From NCBI RefSeq assembly GCF_009905375.1, contig NC_133657.1, forward strand, positions 42,093,853 to 42,157,852: DNA of 64,000 nt, in the 5' to 3' direction. The notes below the pieces were generated by a model, which worked only from the letters and a program-made list of their open reading frames with translations, was not told the DNA's origin and searched no databases. This DNA comes from Apium graveolens. Lineage: Eukaryota > Streptophyta > Magnoliopsida > Apiales > Apiaceae. A program made the translations under genes and the position numbers. Below, one piece after another: positions 1 to 11,399 of the stretch (position 1 is the stretch's first letter; each line of letters opens with the position of its first letter).

Positions 1-2
1 AG

Positions 3-1742
3 ATTGGAACTAGGGCGAACCCTGGATCTGAGGACCAGGGAAGCCATAACCAGGACGATAGGAACCAGGAACACAATGAAGAGGAAGATGAGGATTATGT
101 TGAACATGATGACTCCCTGTATGAAGAGGAGGAGGAAACATATGATGTTGAGGGATTTGAGATAGAGGCTGAAGAAGGAGAAACTGAGGTTGAGCAACCA
201 GTACCAAACCCAGGCATGGATCCCATGGGCCAGTTCATGCAACTACTAAGGCAGAACTTGGAACGTCAATCCAACCCACCCCCTAAAGGAAATAACAATG
301 CTGTGGCAAACTCTTTCAGGGCTTTCAAGTCCCTTAAGCCCCCTGAGTTCCACAGATCAGCCGACCCAGTTGAGGCAAGGGCATGGCTAAAGGAAATGGA
401 GAAATCCTTTGAGATTCTGAGTACCGATGAGGCACAGAAGACTGTATTTGCTACCTACCTTCTGAAAGGAGAGGCCAACTATTGGTGGGAGGCCAAGAAA
501 AACATGGAGACAAATGCTATCAAAACCTGGGAGAGGTTCAGTCAGTTGTTTTTGGGAAAGTATTTCCCGAGGTTTATGGAGAACCAGATGGAGCTCAAGT
601 TCTTGGAGCTAAAGCAGAATAACTTATCCGTAGCAGAGTACAAAGCAAAATTTACTGAGTTATCAAGGTTTGTGCCGGAGTTTGTGAGCACCGAGGAAAA
701 GAAAGCTAGGAGGTTTCAGCAGGGACTGAAACCGTGGATTCAGAATAGGGTGGCAATCCTTGAGCTTATTGATTATGCCACTCTGGTGCAAAAGGCAACA
801 ATTGTAGAAGCCGGAAGTGAACAGATGCAGAAGGAAAGAGAGAAGAAGGGAATAAAGAGGAAAAGTATGAGCATGGGTGGAGGTTCCGCAGGAGGGAGCT
901 TCCCAACTAAATTTAATCGAGGAGCAGTGTCCCTACCGGGAAAGAGTACTGGGTTTAAGCGGCCAATGGGTGTGAATATGAGCCAGAGCGGCCAAAAGTC
1001 AGGAAGGTCCTATTCCAACCAGTCTCGACCCCCATTACCAGCCTGTAACACTTGTGGTAGGATGCATTCTGAGGAGTGTAAGGGTAAGCCAGTAACCTGC
1101 TTTAAGTGTGGTCGAGAGGGTCACTATTCTAACAAGTGTACTTCGTAACCCCCTAGCTTCAGCCCGACCACCATCTGTTATCAGTGTGGAAGACCAGGCC
1201 ACATGAGGAGGGAATGCCCAGGGAATAAACCAGCAGCTTCAGGAGCAAGCAGGGTTGCTTCTAATAAGCCACCTACTGTGAGGACTTTCAACATGACAGT
1301 CCAGGATGCTATGAAAGACTCAGATGTCATAGCAGGTACCATTTCTCTAAATTCAGCTAGTGCAAATGTTTTATTTGATTCGGGAGCAACTAAATCTTTT
1401 ATATCAAGAGACTTTGCGCGTAAATTAAGACTTAAGGCTGAACCCTTGATAGAACCCTTACAAGTGGAAATAGCCAATCATGAAGTTATTCCTGTTAACA
1501 AGATTCACCCCACCTGTGAGTTAGGTATAGGGGAACAATCTTTTAGTGTTGACCTGATTCATTTTAAATTAGGGGAGTTTGATGTAATTTTGGGAATGGA
1601 CTGGCTATCTAGCAATGATGCTCAGATAGACTGTAAGGGGAAGAAAGTTAAGTTAAATATCTCAGGAAAGAAAGAAGTCATATTTAGAGGAAAGAGGCAG
1701 ACGCAGAAATTTTTGACTATGGCCCAGGCCAAAAGGAAATGA
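3..1742 (+). pseudogene. gag: Gypsy-1 gag and protease, one internal stop
   Basis: The frame is open from base 3, so gag begins upstream of the window; the ATG at 216 is internal. The first roughly 70 residues are very acidic (runs of Glu and Asp). A retrotransposon gag fold follows, with a typical NYWW-containing stretch, then two CCHC zinc knuckles, CFKCGREGHYSNKC and CYQCGRPGHMRREC. A TAA at 1146-1148 separates the two knuckles without changing frame. Downstream is an aspartic protease with DSGAT active site (about 1378) and an ILGMDWL flap-region motif. Gag would form the RNA-packaging particle and the protease would mature the polyprotein. The frame is lost near 1738, where a small deletion before EAYLAYVVD puts RT in another frame. 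Confidence 0.9.
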
Positions 1743-1758
1743 GGCTTACCTAGCCTAT

Positions 1759-3380
1759 GTGGTGGACACGCAGAAGGAGGTGCCCAACTTACAAGATATT
1801 CCGGTAGTCAACGAATTTGAAGATGTATTCCCACAAGACCTTCCGGGATTACCACCCGATAGAGTGATTGAATTTGCTATTGAGTTGGCTCCAGGGACGG
1901 CGCCAGTTTCAAAGGCACCTTACCGGTTAGCCCCATTAGAAATGAAGGAATTAGCTACCCAATTACAGGAACTCTTGGATAAGGGTATGATCAGACCCAG
2001 TGTGTTTCCGTGGGGAGCACCAATGTTATTTGTTAAGAAAAAGGATGGGAGCATGAGGCTGTGCATCGACTATCGAGAGTTGAACAAGCTAACCATAAAG
2101 AACAGGTACCCGCTACCTAGAATAGATGATCTGTTCGACTAGCTAAAGGATGCTGTTTATTTTTCCAAGATTGACCTGAGAACTAGATATCACCAGCTAA
2201 AGATTAACCCGAAGATATTTCCAAGACCGTTTTCCGTACCAGGTATGGGCACTATGAGTTCTTGGTAATGTCCTTTGGATTAACCAACGCCCCAGCGGCT
2301 CTCATGGATTTAATGAACAGAGTATTTAAGAAGTGCTTGGACAAGTGTGTGATAGTTTTTATCGATGATATTTTAATCTTCTCCAGGACTGAGGCAGAAC
2401 ATGCAGAGCATTTGAGGATAGCTCTAAGAATACTCAGAGAGGAATATTTATTTGCCAAATTCTCGAAGTGTGAATTTTGGCGGAATGAAGTACAGTTTTT
2501 AGGTCATGTGATCAATGAAGTAGGAGTATTGGTCGACCCCTCCAAGATAGAGGCGGTCTCAAATTGGGAAAGGCCAACCACACCCACAGTGGTAAGGAGT
2601 TTCATAGGATTGGCCGGCTACTATCGTAGATTTGTACAGGACTTTGCGAAGATCGCAACCCCTTTGACACGACTTACTCGTAAGACATAGAAGTTTGAAT
2701 GGACGGAAAAATGCGAGAACAGTTTTCAGGAATTAAAGAAAAGGTTGGTAACGGCCCCGGTGTTGGCATTGCCAGACGGAAAAGGAGATTTTGTGATATA
2801 TAGTGACGCGTCGCACAAAGGATTAAGGTGTGTGCTTATGCAGCACGGTAAGGTGATTGTATATGCCTCGAGACAACTGAAAGAATACAAGATTAGATAT
2901 CCTACTCATGACCTTGAGCTCGCGGCAATAGTTTTTGCCTTAAAGATTTGGAGGCACTACTTGTATGGAGAGAAATGCGAGATTTTCACAAACCATAAGA
3001 GCCTCAAGTACATATTTACGCAGAAAGAGCACAACATGCGCCAGAGGAGATGGTTAGAGCTAATCAAGGACTATGATTGTGAGATTCTCTATCATCCGGG
3101 GAACGCCAATATGGTGGCTGATGCCCTTAGTAGAAAGGAAAGACTCAGAATGATAACGACTTCAGAAGAATTGATAAAGGATTTCGAGAGAATGGAAATA
3201 GAAGTAAAGCTAACCGGAACCGGAACTGAAAAACTGTTTGAGATCTCGTTGCAGCCAGAGTTATTGGAAAAGATCAGATTGTGCCAAGAGAAAGTAATGA
3301 ATGAAGGCAGAGAGTCAATGACTGGAGAAGAGATCCATACTGAGAACAATGATAAAGGGATAATGAGGTACTCCTACTGA
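1759..3380 (+). pseudogene. pol: Gypsy-1 reverse transcriptase and RNase H
   Basis: RT begins with the usual spacer ([14 protein letters not shown]), then the thumb/finger motif [19 protein letters not shown] at 2140-2142 interrupts the frame (LFDQLK in relatives, consistent with CAG to TAG). A second frame change lies near 2210-2222. The catalytic motif FIDDIL is present (Asp codons 2364-2369). The RNase H part keeps YSDAS and VADALSR, but its DHKSLKY motif reads NHKSLKY (codon 2991-2993, GAC to AAC), removing a catalytic-region Asp. Further stops are TAG at 2688-2690 and TGA at 3378-3380, both in frame with what follows. From 2262 to 4682 the frame is otherwise continuous. Confidence 0.9.
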
Positions 3381-4682
3381 ATTTGGGTTCCAAACGTTCG
3401 AGAGCTTAAAGACGAGATTTTGGATGAAAGCCATAGTTCAAGGTATTCCATTCACCCGGGAAGCACCAAAATGTATAGGGATTTGAAGGAGTATTACTGG
3501 TGGCCCAACATGGAGAGGGACGTAGCAGAATGGGTAAGCAAATGTTTGACTTGCCAAAGAGTAAAGGCAGAGCACCAGAGACCCAGTGGACTTTTACGAC
3601 CCCTGGAGATTCACGAATGGAAATGGGAACAGATAGCCATGGATTTTGTTATCGGTTTACCAAGGACGAAAGCCAACCATGATGCCATATGGGTGATTAT
3701 AGACCGACTGACAAAGTCAGCTCATTTCATTCCTATCAATGAGAGATACATAGTCGATAGACTGGTGGACATCTACCTTAAGGAAATAGTGACGCGACAT
3801 GGAGTCTCAGCGTCCATTGTCTCAGACCGAGACCCCGGGTTCAACTCTAGATTTTGGAGGAGCTTTCAAGAATATGCGGGGACCAAGTTAAATATGAGTA
3901 TCGCTTACCATCCCCAGACGGATGGGCAGAGTGAAAGGACCATCCAGACACTAGAGGATATGTTGAGAATCTGTGCAATAGACTTTAAACAAAGTTGGGA
4001 TGATCACTTGTCGTTGATTGAGTTTTCTTATAACAATAGCTTTCATGCTAGCATCGGAATGTCGCCTTATGAGGCCCTGTACGGAAGAAGGTGTCGATCT
4101 CCCTTATACTGGGATGAAGTAGGAGAGCGGAAGATGCTCGAACCCGAAGTGGTCCAAAGGACCAAAGACATAGTGGATCTCATCAGAGGACGGCTGGTAA
4201 CAGCCCAAGACAGACAGAAGAAATATGCAGACCTAGCCCGAAAGGACAAGGAATATGAAGTAGGGGACTTAGTACTACTAAAAGTATCCCCTTGGAAGGG
4301 GTTAATGAGGTTCGGAAAAAAAGGAAAACTAAGCCCAAGATATATTGGACCTTTTGAGATACTAAGACGGATTGGGAAGTTGGCTTACGAGCTAGCCTTA
4401 CCCCCGAACCTATAACAAGTTCATAATGTGTTCCATGTGTCAATGCTAAGGAAGTATCATCGGGATGCCAGACACATAGTGGAGTACGAGCATGTGGATA
4501 TGCAACCAGATCTGACTTACGTGGAGAAACCAGTAAATATTATGGATAAGAAGGAGCAGGTGCTTCGGAACAAAGTGATCATGCTAGTCAGAGTGCTATG
4601 GCAGAATCATAATGTGGAAGAATCAACTTGGGAACTAGAGAGCGCAATGCTAGAAAAGTACCCCCATTTGTTTTCAATTTGA
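3381..4682 (+). pseudogene. pol: Gypsy-1 integrase with C-terminal chromodomain
   Basis: Integrase inserts the cDNA. The HHCC zinc domain is visible (HSSRYSIHPGSTKMY, then CLTCQRVK). The DDE core keeps all three acids: MDFVIGLP, SIVSDRDPGF and GQSERTIQTLED. A GPY/F-like region follows (LSPRYIGPFEIL). A TAA at 4413-4415 replaces a Gln codon (CAA to TAA) between GPY/F and the tail. The tail from 4416 has the Tekay-type chromodomain half, VLWQNHN then STWELESAM, thought to target integration to heterochromatin. Apart from that stop the domain is full length, so this is one of the better preserved stretches of the element. Confidence 0.92.
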
Positions 4683-4702
4683 TTCCGGGACGGAATCCTT
4701 TT

Positions 4703-4715
4703 AAGGAGGGGAGAC
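4703..4715 (+). other. Gypsy-1 polypurine tract
   Basis: A purine-rich stretch (AAGGAGGGGAGAC) lies directly before the LTR start TGTAATAACCCC. This is the expected primer site for plus-strand DNA synthesis of a Ty3/gypsy element. Confidence 0.8.
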
Positions 4716-5164
4716 TGTAATAACCCCAAAATTTTGAACTTTTTGTAACCCTTATGAATAGTGTTTTTGCTGATATTGCTGAATAAGAAAACTTTTCATG
4801 CCACACTATGTAGGGGTTCTTTTATTGTTATTCTGAGATCGTATTAGTACTCTATATGATAAATAAGTGTATGTAAAGATCGTCAGAATCCAAATTCGAA
4901 CAATTTGATTTTTCCCGAAAATCCACCAGATACCGAAAGAATTGAGTATAAGATAACAGGATAAAAAGGATTTAAATTCAAGGATTATAAGAGAGGATCA
5001 TAAAAGGAATATAATGTATTGAGAAAGGTTAAGGAAACCCAAGTAATAAGATCCCGGGTATGATCCCTCAAACGATAAACGAAAACGAAAGTTAAGCGAA
5101 CCGTATAACAGATCAGCGGTCATTAGCCAAGTAATTAGAAGCTAATCAAAGAGGTTAGTGAGGT

Positions 5165-5345
5165 TGATGTCATCAAACCAACAAGAAGAGGACAAGTGTG
5201 GGAGGATGACATCACATGATGACCTAAGCATGACATAAGGGAAGAAAGTGTGGTTGATTAATAACCTCACAATTTTTCATGGTTAAAAGATAATTAAAAC
5301 AAATCAAAAGCAACCAACCAAGCCAAAAACAATTCATTTCACCAA
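5165..5345 (+). promoter_or_regulatory. Candidate Gypsy-1 LTR promoter/enhancer region
   Basis: Contains TGATGTCATCA (5165-5175) and GATGACATCACATGATGAC (5205-5223), a cluster of TGACATCA/TGATGTCA-like palindromes of the kind bound by bZIP factors. An A/T-rich stretch and then a CT-rich leader-like run follow (5357 onward). The arrangement resembles U3 enhancer, core promoter and 5' leader. No clear TATA box was found, so the assignment is tentative. Confidence 0.3.
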
Positions 5346-6767
5346 AACCCAAAGTTGACTTCTCTTTTCTTCATCAAAGCTCTCGGCCTCTCTTTGTTTT
5401 CAAGAAGAAAAAAACCAAAATCTAAGATCCAAGCCTTGTTAATTAGTGAGGTAATTATCTAATACTCCTTATGCATAGATATAGCTATCCTATAAGTTTG
5501 AGCTTCTAATTCATTCACAATATCTTCTAAAAATCATGGAAGAAGAGGGTGAATAGTGTTTTTCAAGAACTTAAATTTTTGTTCTTGAGTTTTTGTTTAG
5601 ATTAAGCTTGGATAAGGACTTTTAAGGGTGATTCCAAGCTAATTACTTGATTCTCCACTCTCCAAGGAAGGTATAACCCCTCCAAACCCTAACTTTACTT
5701 GAGTATTAGGTTTAGTTTTGTTGTTGTGGTTCATGAGAAGCATGATTCTTGTAGACTTAGAGATTGGTTGGTTTTATTATGTTTTGGAGTTGTAAATCTT
5801 GTTGATTAGTTAATAAACTTAAGTAAACTCTTAGTTCATGATTGAGAAATAAGTATGAATTGGTAATATTGAGTTGTTGGGGCTGTTGTATTATGGTATG
5901 GATGGATTTTGGTTGTATGAATGAATTGTGGTTGATTGGTGGTTGGTTTGGAGTAGAATAAAATTGGTAATCGCGTAAACATAGCCGTCGTAATGTCCGA
6001 TTTACTTTAGACTGTTTTTGCTCTTAACATCAGGACCCGAGAACTCCCTGCTAGATTTTTACCATTGCCGTGATTAGATAGTTCATGTTACGAGCATCGT
6101 TTTGATATGTGGTTCGTTTAAATCCGATGCACGGTTTAGGAGAAACAACCGTTTTAAGTAACGGCGTTTCGCGAACGAACCACTACCCCTCGCCTTACTT
6201 TGAAACATAGGTTAAAGATCTTAAAGGACTAATTGGAGTATGAATCATTTATGTAAAGTTTATTAGGAAGTTGGTAAGGCACTCGCGAAAGAATCACCTT
6301 AAAACCCTTAATGGTTAATTTATTAAAAATGGTGGAGCCGAGGGTACTCGAGCGACTTAAGAGAATCAGTAAGCGCAAAGCGAGCGTTAGAGTCTAAATT
6401 GGTTAAAGTATAGATTCATAAGTGACTTGGGTTTAATTCCAACTTATATGTTGTTTATAGGTTACCAGACACGTCCCAAGCCATTTGTCACCCCCAGTTG
6501 CTCAGGCAAGTTTTCTACCCGTTATACTGTTGTTGTGATGTATACATATGTATATACATTATCTTGTGATAGATGCATGATGGTTAATTAGCAAATTCTT
6601 GCGATATATTGGAGCATGTGATATGGTATATATGCATGCCTGTTTCGTCATCTTGATACATATATCTGTTGATTCAGTTGCATAATACCTATGCTAGAGA
6701 TAAGCAGTAATTGCGTATACCCTTAGTATAGGGGACCCGAAGGTGAACATTTTCTAAACTGGGAGTC

Positions 6768-6772
6768 GATGT
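6768..6772 (+). repeat. Target site duplication of Copia-1, left copy
   Basis: GATGT directly before the left LTR is repeated at 14760-14764 directly after the right LTR. The perfect 5-bp duplication shows that 6773-14759 inserted as a single unit into the Gypsy-1 LTR. Confidence 0.93.
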
Positions 6773-8443
6773 TGTAGGATTTTAAACGCAGCGGGGCGTG
6801 GAAAAACACTTTTACACATATAAAATCCAAATAAAAGCATATAAATCATGAATAAAAATTCGAGGGATCGAATCTAACCTTTTAAAATAATTCGGAGACA
6901 ACGATCAGAGATCCATAGCAGTTGCTCCTCAAGTGTGAAGCACTCCACCGGTATCCACCAAGGAAACGATGTTAAGGAGGAGGAAGGAGGTGGAGAGAAT
7001 TGGGTTTTCCAAACTTTTTGGGTTTTCGGGTTTGATCTGGGTTAGAATAAAATAGGGTCTATAATAGTGTATTTATAGGCAAAATTTTCAGCTGAAATTT
7101 TCCCATAAATATTATTATTATTTTCCCATTTATTATTCTCATTAATAATTAAAACACCTTTTAATTATTAATCCTTTTTCTAAACACTTTAGAAATAATT
7201 CTCTCTCTTGATTTAATTTCCAAAAATTAAATCCTTTAATTAATAATATTAAGAACTTTTCTTAATTAATTTATAATCAATTAAATCTCATTTAATCAAT
7301 TATTAAATTTTCCAATTAATTATTTATTTCACAAATAAATAATTATTAGCCATTATTAATTAATTCCTCCACCATTAAATCATTCTCTTTTTATGGTGTG
7401 ACCCTGTAGGTTCAATATTAAGCCGGTAGTAGAAATAAATAATAATAAAACTATTTTATCATTATTTATATAAATTCTCTAATTTATTAAATATGATTAA
7501 TTAATTAATCACATTTATTCTACATCGTGAGTGATGCTTCTCAACATATCGCGACTATCCGGATAATATGAATTCACTGCTTAGAATACCAAGAACCTGT
7601 CAGTGAATAGTTACCGTACAATAAACTCCTTCTACCCTACAATGTCCCGATTAAATACAAGGCATGGATCTCGTGCCAAGCCTATCTAATTCAATCACTT
7701 GCTTACCATTTACTATGCGTAGTTCTATGCAAATTAGAAACTCCTTTCTAATTTCATTCACTCTGGCCAGAGATTCCTGAACTAGCATAAGTGGATCAGC
7801 CTTGAACATTCGCTTCATTCACTGGAAGGGGTAGATCCTTTATTGATCATACACTATCTTCGTGTACAAATTCCTATACCCAGAAGAGCCCTAATAATTG
7901 TCCCTGGAGACTAAGAACTAAACCAAAGCATAGTTCAGTGTACACAAGATGACTATGATGACCTCAAGTCTAAGGATACTTGTACAACTATCACTATGTG
8001 AACAACTGCTGACACGTGAGTGAACTCCATCAGTTGTTCAGCTGTGCGAGTCATGTTCAGTGAACTTATTCCATAATAAGCACCTACATACTAGCTATAG
8101 TGTCACCACACAAATGTCTATGAGAATAGACATCCTTTATAATGAAGCAAGCATAGTATGTACCGATCTTTGCGGATTATTAATTACCAGTTAGTAATCC
8201 TATGACCAGGAACTATTTAAGTTTAGAGTTATCATCTTTTTAGGTCTCACTATTATGATCTCATCATAATCCATAAAAAGCTTTACTCTAAACTATGTTA
8301 TATCTTATTTAAACACTTAAATAGATAAAGCCCGTAATAAAAACAAAACAAGTCTTTATTAATATCAATGAAATCAAAACAGATTACATAAAAGTTATTC
8401 CTAAATCCTAATACATGATTGGACTTAGGACATATTCCTTTCA
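6773..8443 (-). repeat. Copia-1 3' LTR (left copy)
   Basis: Starts TGTAGGATTTTAAACGCAG on the plus strand and ends ATTCCTTTCA. It aligns end to end with 13090-14759. It contains the same TATAAATA box (minus strand, 7070-7077) as the other copy, plus a long run of TTAATTAA-rich U3-like sequence. No genuine ORF is present; an apparent 74-codon frame at its right edge is chance. Confidence 0.93.
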
Positions 8444-8454
8444 ATCTCCCACTT
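8444..8454 (-). other. Copia-1 polypurine tract
   Basis: In element sense AAGTGGGAGAT lies immediately before the 3' LTR. It follows a few bases after the RNase H stop codon, the usual copia layout. Confidence 0.8.
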
Positions 8455-8458
8455 GTAC

Positions 8459-9356
8459 TAAAGCCAATCACTCTGGTATCTAATACCCATCTTGTCTTTA
8501 TGACGATCAAAGTGACTTTCATAAAGTAGCTTTGTGAGTGGGTCTGCTATGTTGTTATGTGTGTCAACTCTAATTCAATACAATATAAGAAATGTTACCG
8601 CGCTCCCACTAACCCTTTTGTAGACACATGGTTCATCTGCGTTTTTGATAAAATCAAACTCTTTGATTGTCTGATCAAAACGAATGTTCCATCTTCGAGA
8701 AGCTTGCTTTAAACCACATATGGTTCGCAGTAGCTTACACACTAGGTTTTTATTTCCCTTGGAAAGAAAACCAGCAGGCTATATGCCAGATCTCATAGTC
8801 GTAGTAAGCAGCATTCGCAAGCAAAATCCGAACTGATTTTAACAGGGCTAAGGTAAAAGGTTTCATCAAAGTCAATCCATTGCCTTTGTTTGAATCCTTT
8901 TGCCACAAGCTTGGCCTTAAAGGTCTCCACCTGGCCATCTGCTATAATCTATCTTTTGTATACCGTATACATAGATTCCATTCTGGATTTCATGGCACTA
9001 TGTCATTTCTCTGAGTCAACACTACTCATAGCCTCATTATAGGTTACAGGGTCGTCATCATCAATGATCGACAACTCATTGTCATTCTCAATGACAAGGC
9101 CATAATACCTCTCAGGTTGGCGAGACACTCTCCCTGATCTATGAATGGGCTGTTCCACAAAAGGTTGTTCAGTCAGAACAGATATTTCCACTTGAACCGT
9201 AGTAGTTTGTGCTTCTTGAACTTCATCAAGTTCAATTTTGCTCCCACTGTTTCCTTCAAGGATAAACTCCTTTTCCAAGAAGGTAGCATGTCTGGATACA
9301 AACACCCGATGATCGGTGTAAAAGTAATACCCTAAAGTCTCTTTAGGATATCCCAC
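8459..9356 (-). pseudogene. pol: Copia-1 RT/RNase H remnant with large deletions
   Basis: The integrase C-terminal/RT linker (YPKETLGYYFY, then IHRSGRVSRQPERY) is readable at 9003-9356. RT then continues in shifted frames: the AKLVAKGFKQ and DFDETF motifs, SVRILLA, YYDYEIW. Next come fragments matching GLKQASRRW and PCVYKRVSGSAVTFLILY near 8590-8740. The sequence jumps at about 8580 from FLILY straight to the RNase H tail (THNNIADPLTK, then MGIRYQSDWL and stop). The YVDD catalytic motif and nearly all of RNase H are therefore missing. A second gap precedes the GLKQ motif. By family length roughly a kilobase is gone. No active polymerase can be made. Confidence 0.85.
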
Positions 9357-9401
9357 AAAACTACATTTTACGGATCGATATTCCAGCTTATTTGGGTCAA
9401 C

Positions 9402-9985
9402 TTACTTGACATAAGCTGGACATCCCCAAATCTTAACGTGTTTAAGACTCGGTTTCCTTTCTTTCCATATCTCATACAGAGTTTGAGGAACAGATTTGGA
9501 AAGCACCTTATTTAGTAAATATGCTGAGGTTTCCGATGCATAACCCCATAGGAATACTGGAAGATTTGCATAGCTCATCATGGACCGAACTATGTCTAAC
9601 AAAGTTCGATTTCTCCTTTCAGATACTAATCTGGAGGAGTCCACTGGGAGACTATACCATTTACTTTGAGATAATCCAGAAACTCTCCGTTCAAGTATTC
9701 ACCACCTCGATCTAATCGAAGAGTTATAATAATATGTTTGGTTGTTTCTCCACTTCATACTTATATTCTTTGAACTTTTCAAAGGCCTCAGACTTGTGTT
9801 TCATCAAACACATATCTGAATCCAGATCTATCATCTATGAAAGTAATGAAGTATGAAAATCCACCCATGGCTTGCGTAGACATTGGTCCACATACATCTG
9901 TGTGTACCATTCCTAGCAAATTTGCAGCCCTCTCTCCATGTCTACTAAATGGAGACTGCAGTGCCACTATAAAGTGAGATTTTCA
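9402..9985 (-). pseudogene. pol: Copia-1 integrase core remnant
   Basis: Reading on minus, a MGGFSYFITFIDDRSG stretch (about 9850-9890) is the first part of the integrase core. SERRNRTLLDIVRSMM follows at about 9540-9625, covering the glutamate region (relatives read ERRNRTL). The part between, holding the second Asp, is frame-broken. The C-terminal part, YLLNKVLSKSVP then WGCPAYVK, is a standard copia integrase ending. Decayed, identity clear. Confidence 0.8.
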
Positions 9986-10370
9986 TCATCCCTTTTCTTT
10001 TATTAGTTTGTTCAATCTGAAGTAAATTATGTCACATTTATACAGACCATTATTTAAAGTACCACGTCCATAAAGAATATTATCTCTAAGAATAGAACAT
10101 TCATTATTCTCAATAATAAATGAAAATCCAGCCAAGTCTAACATGGGAATAATATTCCTCACAATCGAGGGAACAAAATAACACTTATTTAAAATAATAG
10201 TCTTGCCCGTAGGCATATGTAAATGAAATGATTCTATATCTTCAGCAGCAACTCTTGCTTCATTTCCATCAGTAGAATCACCTCATCTTCCTCAAGAGTC
10301 CTACTTCTCCTTGGTCCCTGCAACAAATTGCAGATTTGAGAACCACAGGCGGTATCTAATACCCAAGTAG
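9986..10370 (-). pseudogene. pol: Copia-1 protease and pre-integrase region
   Basis: A retropepsin-like motif WVLDTACGSQIC occurs at about 10340-10375 at the end of the gag frame. Many copia families have DTG or DTA at this place, so loss of activity cannot be inferred from it. A frame change near 10300 follows. The next stretch, NKCYFVPSIVRNIIPMLDLAG (9986-10216 frame), is the protease C-terminal part leading to the pre-integrase domain. Confidence 0.75.
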
Positions 10371-11247
10371 AAATTTGATTTAATGACATATTCACTTCTA
10401 TCATGAACATACCTGAATCAGAAGCGGTAGTCTCACTACCCTTCTTCTTCTTCATTTCTGCAAGGTAAACCTTGCAGTTCCTCTTCCAGTGCCCCACCTT
10501 GTTACAGTAAAAGCAAACAACTTTGCTCTTGGGGTCTTCAGCTTTTGGTGGAACCGGCGTTTTCTCACCTACTTTCTTCTTCTTGGAAGAGTTCCTCTTC
10601 CTTTTCTTAGGATTGGAACCTTCACCAATTAGAAGAACAGAACTCTTCTTAGGGGGAAAATTCGATTCCGCAGTCTTCAACATGTTGTGGAGTTCAGGCA
10701 GGCTGAAATCCAACTTATTCATGTGAAAGTTCACAACAAACTGCGAGAACGAACTCGAAAGCGATTGCAAGACCAGGTCTTGGCTCAGCTCCCCATCCAT
10801 GGCAAAACCAAGTTGTCCAAGACGTTCAATCAAATTGATCATCTTAAGTACATGGTCATTCACAGATGATCCCTCAGACATCCTACAACCGAACAGCTTC
10901 TTCGATATCTCATATCGAGCTGTCCTCCCCGCCACATCATACAACTCTTGTAGATGCATGAGGATAGTGTGAGCATCCATATGCTCATGTTGCTTCTGTA
11001 GCTCAATGTTCATGGAAGCTAGCATGATGTATTGAGCAACATTTGCATCATCTATCCACTAACGATACACAACATGTTCATCATTATGTGCATCACTAGC
11101 AGGTTCAGTAGGCTTAGGTGAGTCAATCACGTATTCCAACTTCTCAATCCTGAGAACAATTCTCAAGTTTCGAAGCCAGTCAGCATAATTAGGATCAGTC
11201 AATTTGTGAGCATCTAGTATGCTCCTGAGTGATAGTGCAGAAGACAT
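10234..11247 (-). pseudogene. gag: Copia-1 gag
   Basis: The start is best placed at 11247, giving an N-terminus reading SSALSLRSILDAHKL, typical of copia gag. An upstream Met at 11280 only adds a hydrophobic leader. The frame passes through one TAG (just before WIDD, about 11058-11060), then continues through the UBN2-type gag core (LYDVAGRTARYEISKKL, then GQLGFAMDGELSQDLVL). A basic linker and one CCHC knuckle, CFYCNKVGHWKRNC, follow at about 10460-10515. The protein would coat and package element RNA. Apart from the single stop it is nearly intact. Confidence 0.88.
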
Positions 11248-11399
11248 AACGTACAAAGTAAATATGTAAATGATAAACACATAACAACACTTAGCAAATA
11301 TTCGATTTCATTTCAAAACACTATATGAATCGGGTCTTTATTCATAAGTGGCTCCCACTAGTTTACCTAATTTATTCAACCCCCTACGTGAAAAATTAA

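Larger units (their letters stand above)
1..6772 (+). mobile_element. Gypsy-1: Tekay-like Ty3/gypsy chromovirus, 5'-truncated by window edge
   Basis: Domain order on the plus strand is gag, protease, RT, RNase H, integrase and chromodomain, followed by a polypurine tract and a long 3' LTR. That order with a C-terminal chromodomain is diagnostic of chromoviruses, and the long LTR and sequence style point to the Tekay/Del clade. The LTR is interrupted by Copia-1 and resumes at 14760, ending at 16543 inside an Athila integrase. The 5' LTR, primer site and gag N-terminus lie before the window. All polyprotein segments are broken by nonsense codons or small frameshifts, so this copy is not autonomous. 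Seen directly: domains, PPT, LTR ends. Clade name is inference from family knowledge. Confidence 0.9.
4716..6772 (+). repeat. Gypsy-1 3' LTR, proximal part
   Basis: Begins TGTAATAACCCC right after the polypurine tract. The matching inverted end GGGGGTGTTACA is found at 16543, so the LTR is split by Copia-1 at the GATGT duplication (6768-6772). The two parts add up to about 3.84 kb, long even for Tekay/Del elements. No coding sequence is visible in it. It contains a T/C-rich leader-like stretch around 5340-5400 and a block with CCGTCGTAATGTCCG near 5986. The last five bases are shared with the Copia-1 target duplication. Confidence 0.85.

Noticed and set aside
1146..1148. Programmed gag-pol readthrough stop
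   Set aside because: The TAA lies between the two gag zinc knuckles rather than at a gag/protease border, and other stops nearby are plain decay.
10340..10375. DTA in place of DTG in the Copia-1 protease taken as inactivating
   Set aside because: Several copia families appear to carry DTACGS naturally, so inactivation cannot be claimed.
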